Shown here in pieces: positions 61,390 to 64,000 of a stretch of DNA of 64,000 nt. Under the pieces are notes generated by a model. That model saw only the letters and a list, made by a program, of their open reading frames with translations. It had not been told where the DNA came from and ran no database searches. Where the stretch lies: assembly GCF_029589055.1 (NCBI RefSeq), contig NZ_JARQZP010000007.1, positions 1,302,001-1,366,000 of the forward strand, read 5' to 3'. The first letter of the stretch is position 1. Every line of letters starts with the position of its first letter. The stretch is from Vibrio hannami (GTDB lineage Bacteria; Pseudomonadota; Gammaproteobacteria; Enterobacterales; Vibrionaceae). The translations under genes and the position numbers were made by a program.

Positions 61390-62843
61390 ATGGAAAAGTT
61401 TTATCAAGTACTAACAATCGTCAGTTTGATCGGCTACTGGGTGCTGGTAGCGGGCGTCACAATTCGTGTAGTACTAAAAAGAAGAGCGGTGAGTGTTTCA
61501 CTCGCCTGGTTGATGATCATCTATATCATCCCTATCTTTGGTGTGATCTGTTATTTCCTTTTTGGTGAGCTGAACCTTGGCCGAAAAAGAGCAGAGCGAG
61601 CCAAAACCATGTATGCCCCCTACGATGAGTGGTTCTCCCGGTTAAAGGATTGCAATGCTCATTTACCTCAACTAATGACTCCTCAGATAAAAAAATCGAT
61701 GACCTTTGCACTAACCGAATGGGGATCCCTGCCCTCTGTGGCAACGAACTCTCATTGAAAGATTCCCCTCAACATATACTGAGGGATCTGGTCTATGATA
61801 TTGAAAATGCAAAATCTCACATACGCATGGTGTTCTATATCTGGCACACAGGTGGCCTGGCAGATGCTGTTGGTTCAGCCCTTGTCAGAGCAGCAAAACG
61901 CGGAGTAAAAGTACAGTTATTGCTTGACTCTGCAGGTAGTCACCGCTTCTTCAGAAGCCACTGGGTAGAGATGTTCGAATCATCTGGTGTCGTTGTTAAG
62001 CAGGCTCTTGGTGTAAGTCCCTGGCGTGTATTTCTACGCAGACTAGACTTGCGACAACATAGAAAAATCGTGGTTATTGATGATGAGATAGCCTATACAG
62101 GTTCGATGAACCTCGTTGACCCTTCGTTTTTTAAACAGGATGCGGGTGTTGGGCAATGGATAGACGTAATGATTCGAATCAGCGGCCCTACCGTTAATAT
62201 CCTTTCCGCGATCCACGCATGGGATTGGGAAGTTGAGACCGGAGAACGAATCCTACCCACTCAGCCTGAATGTATGATAGCGCCCGCTGAGTCACCACTG
62301 CCTATTCAAGTTGTACCTTCAGGCCCAGGAATGCCTGAACACCTTATTCAACAGGTTCTGACATTGGCCATTAACCAGGCTACACACTCTCTAAAAATTA
62401 CTACACCTTACTTTGTTCCGAGTGATGAACTGTTAGAAGAACTTAAAATGACCGCACAACGCGGTGTCCAGGTAGACATTATTATCCCAAAGAAAAATGA
62501 CTCTTTAATGGTGCAGTGGGCATCACGAGCGTTTTACGACGAGTTGCTGGAAGCTGGTATACGTATATTCGAGTTTGAAGGTGGCCTGCTCCATACAAAA
62601 TCCGTTGTAGTGGATGAGAAGTACTGCCTGATTGGCACAGTAAACCTGGATATGCGGAGTTTATGGCTCAACTTTGAGCTTACACTTGCCGTCGATAGCC
62701 AGGAATTCACTAAAAACGTACATAAATTGCAGTTGGATTATATTGCTTCCTCCACTCAAATTACTCGCGAACAGTGGAGCGGAAGAAAGATGTATTACCG
62801 CTTCTTTGAAAGAGCGTTTTATCTATTTAGCCCTCTTCTATAA
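61390..62843 (+). pseudogene. cls: Cardiolipin synthase, frameshifted
   Basis: ATG 61390 starts the family N-terminus (two membrane helices, then GELNLGRKRAERAKTMYAPY). The frame ends at 61758. The second frame continues from 61695 as IDDLCTNRMGIPALCGNEL and carries both HKD catalytic motifs (LRQHRKIVVIDDEIAYTGSM and LLHTKSVVVDEKYCLIGTVN) to SPLL at 62843. Adding one A to the seven-A run at 61689-61695 gives a continuous protein of about 484 residues, the size of E. coli ClsA. It joins two phosphatidylglycerol molecules into cardiolipin. Probably intact in the real genome. Confidence 0.88.
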
Positions 62844-62878
62844 CTCCCTTATACTTTATTCACGTTATATATAATGCC

Positions 62879-62896
62879 GTTACGCTCTTGCGTAAC
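62879..62896. repeat. Short hairpin between cls and metC
   Basis: GTTACGC-TCTT-GCGTAAC, a perfect 7-bp stem with a tetraloop. There is no T run; a weak terminator or mRNA hairpin. Confidence 0.45.
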
Positions 62897-62949
62897 ATCT
62901 CCCTTCGTGTTTTTATCTCGGTATATTCAACGGTAATTCAGGGATAAAA

Positions 62950-64000
62950 ATGACCGATAAAAAAGAAACCAAGTTTGTCACCGCCGGTCGGGATAAAAAA
63001 TGGACCAATGGTGTGGTAAATCCACCAGTACAAAGAGCTTCTACAGTTGTATTTGAAACCGTTGCTGAAAAGAACGAAGCTGCAAAAAACAGAACCAATA
63101 AAGCCCTATTCTATGGTAGAAGAGGAACAAACACCCACTTCGCATTTCAAGAGGCAATGAACGAAATTGAAGGCGGTGTTGGCTGTGCACTCTATCCGTG
63201 TGGTACTGCCGCTATTTCCAACGCCATTCTGTCCTTTGTGAAAACAGGAGATCACATCCTGATGGTGGATACCTGTTACGAACCAACCAGAGACTTCTGT
63301 GAAGTCATACTAAAGAAGATGGGTGTCGAGACCACATACTACGATCCACTTATTGGTGAAGGGATTCGCGATCTGATCAAGCCAAACACCACGGTACTTT
63401 TCCTAGAATCTCCCGGCTCTATCACCATGGAAGTTCAGGATGTTCCCACGCTGGCAAAGATTGCGCACGAGTCTGATATCGTTGTAATGCTAGACAACAC
63501 CTGGGCGGCAGGTGTGAATTTCTCCCCATTTGAGCACGGCGTTGATATCTCAATCCAGGCTGCCACCAAGTATATTGTTGGACATTCTGATGTGATGCTT
63601 GGAACCGCCGTCACGCTTGAAAGGTATTGGGATCAGTTACGCGAACAGAGTTACCTTATGGGCCAGTGCGTTTCTCCGGATGACGCTTATCTTGGACTAC
63701 GAGGAATCCGAACGTTGGACGTAAGACTTCGCCAACATGAAGAAAATAGCCTGAAAGTAGCGAACTGGTTAGCGCAAAGACCGGAAGTGGATCACGTAAG
63801 GCACCCCGCACTAGAAACATGCCCTGGTCATGAGTTCTACAAAAGAGACTTTACGGGTGGAAATGGCCTATTCTCATTTGTATTGAAAACCAGCGACTCA
63901 AAAGCGACAACTGAGCTTCTTGATGGTATGAAACACTTTAGTATGGGTTATTCCTGGGGTGGTTTTGAAAGCCTGATTCTGGCTAACGAGCCCAGCTCTT
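62950..64000 (+). CDS. metC: Cystathionine beta-lyase (3' end outside window)
   Basis: 350 residues are visible from ATG 62950 with no stop before the window end. PLP-dependent Cys/Met metabolism family: YGRRGTNTHFAFQEAMNEIEGG, DTCYEPTRDFCE, MLDNTWAAGV, and the PLP Lys in SIQAATKYIVGHSD. The tail YSWGGFESLI is typical of MetC. It cleaves cystathionine to homocysteine in methionine synthesis. I do not see a MetJ box in the short upstream gap. Confidence 0.95.
   Translation, partial: MTDKKETKFVTAGRDKKWTNGVVNPPVQRASTVVFETVAEKNEAAKNRTNKALFYGRRGTNTHFAFQEAMNEIEGGVGCALYPCGTAAISNAILSFVKTGDHILMVDTCYEPTRDFCEVILKKMGVETTYYDPLIGEGIRDLIKPNTTVLFLESPGSITMEVQDVPTLAKIAHESDIVVMLDNTWAAGVNFSPFEHGVDISIQAATKYIVGHSDVMLGTAVTLERYWDQLREQSYLMGQCVSPDDAYLGLRGIRTLDVRLRQHEENSLKVANWLAQRPEVDHVRHPALETCPGHEFYKRDFTGGNGLFSFVLKTSDSKATTELLDGMKHFSMGYSWGGFESLILANEPSS

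Noticed and set aside
61680..61700. Programmed ribosomal frameshift in cls
   Set aside because: A7 is slippery, but no stimulatory structure is evident and similar losses occur in other unrelated genes in the window, so an assembly error is simpler.

Overview
The window reads as a chromosomal segment of a marine gammaproteobacterium, most likely a Vibrio or close relative. The evidence is the complete trp operon with a fused trpCF and a Trp-rich leader, the uvrY(varA)-uvrC-pgsA block, the yciB-yciA-yciI and rluB/yciO/rnm neighbourhoods, efpL-yciU, and several c-di-GMP and chemotaxis genes. I do not assign a species.

Layout. 1-5.5 kb: end of a PEP-CTERM/exosortase-type regulatory locus (sensor kinase PrsK, sigma-54 regulator PrsR) followed by a PqqD-like / HprK-related kinase A / nucleotidyltransferase set. 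5.5-5.7 kb: a small element with inverted ends. 5.8-12.5 kb: a tight four-gene minus-strand operon (RND/MMPL transporter, LolA-like periplasmic protein, outer-membrane barrel, secreted double beta-helix protein), which looks like an envelope export or remodelling system of unknown substrate. 12.5-15.1 kb: a diguanylate cyclase and three small unknown genes behind a promoter flanked by near-ideal FNR and CRP sites. 15.3-15.8 kb: tRNA-Leu and tRNA-Gly with two degenerate tRNA-Gly copies in tandem. 16-20 kb: an octaheme cytochrome / cytochrome b / rhodanese respiratory operon. 20.4-28.5 kb: lactate permease, a tandem EIIB protein, a large GGDEF-EAL sensor, an HDOD protein and a small glycogen-binding-module protein. 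28.6-32.1 kb: tRNA-Gly, tRNA-Cys, pgsA, uvrC, uvrY. 32.4-41.4 kb: polB, a nucleotidyltransferase-like protein, efpL, yciU, rluB, a chemoreceptor, yciO, rnm. 41.4-48.5 kb: trp operator, leader, attenuator and trpEGDCFBA. 48.5-54.5 kb: yciB, yciA, yciI, a pilotin-like lipoprotein, and a ynjBCD-ynjF-type ABC transporter operon. 54.6-64 kb: pepT, an rRNA methyltransferase, a pseudouridine synthase, a second chemoreceptor, an NSS sodium symporter, cardiolipin synthase and the start of metC.

Data quality. Five genes (the nucleotidyltransferase at 4.4 kb, rluB, yciI, the pilotin-like lipoprotein and cls) are broken by one-base indels, four of them a single missing base in an A or T run. That pattern points to homopolymer undercalls in the assembly rather than five independent pseudogenes, so I give their full extents. 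Several start codons were moved to internal GTG, TTG or ATG codons with better ribosome binding sites; the reason is given in each entry.
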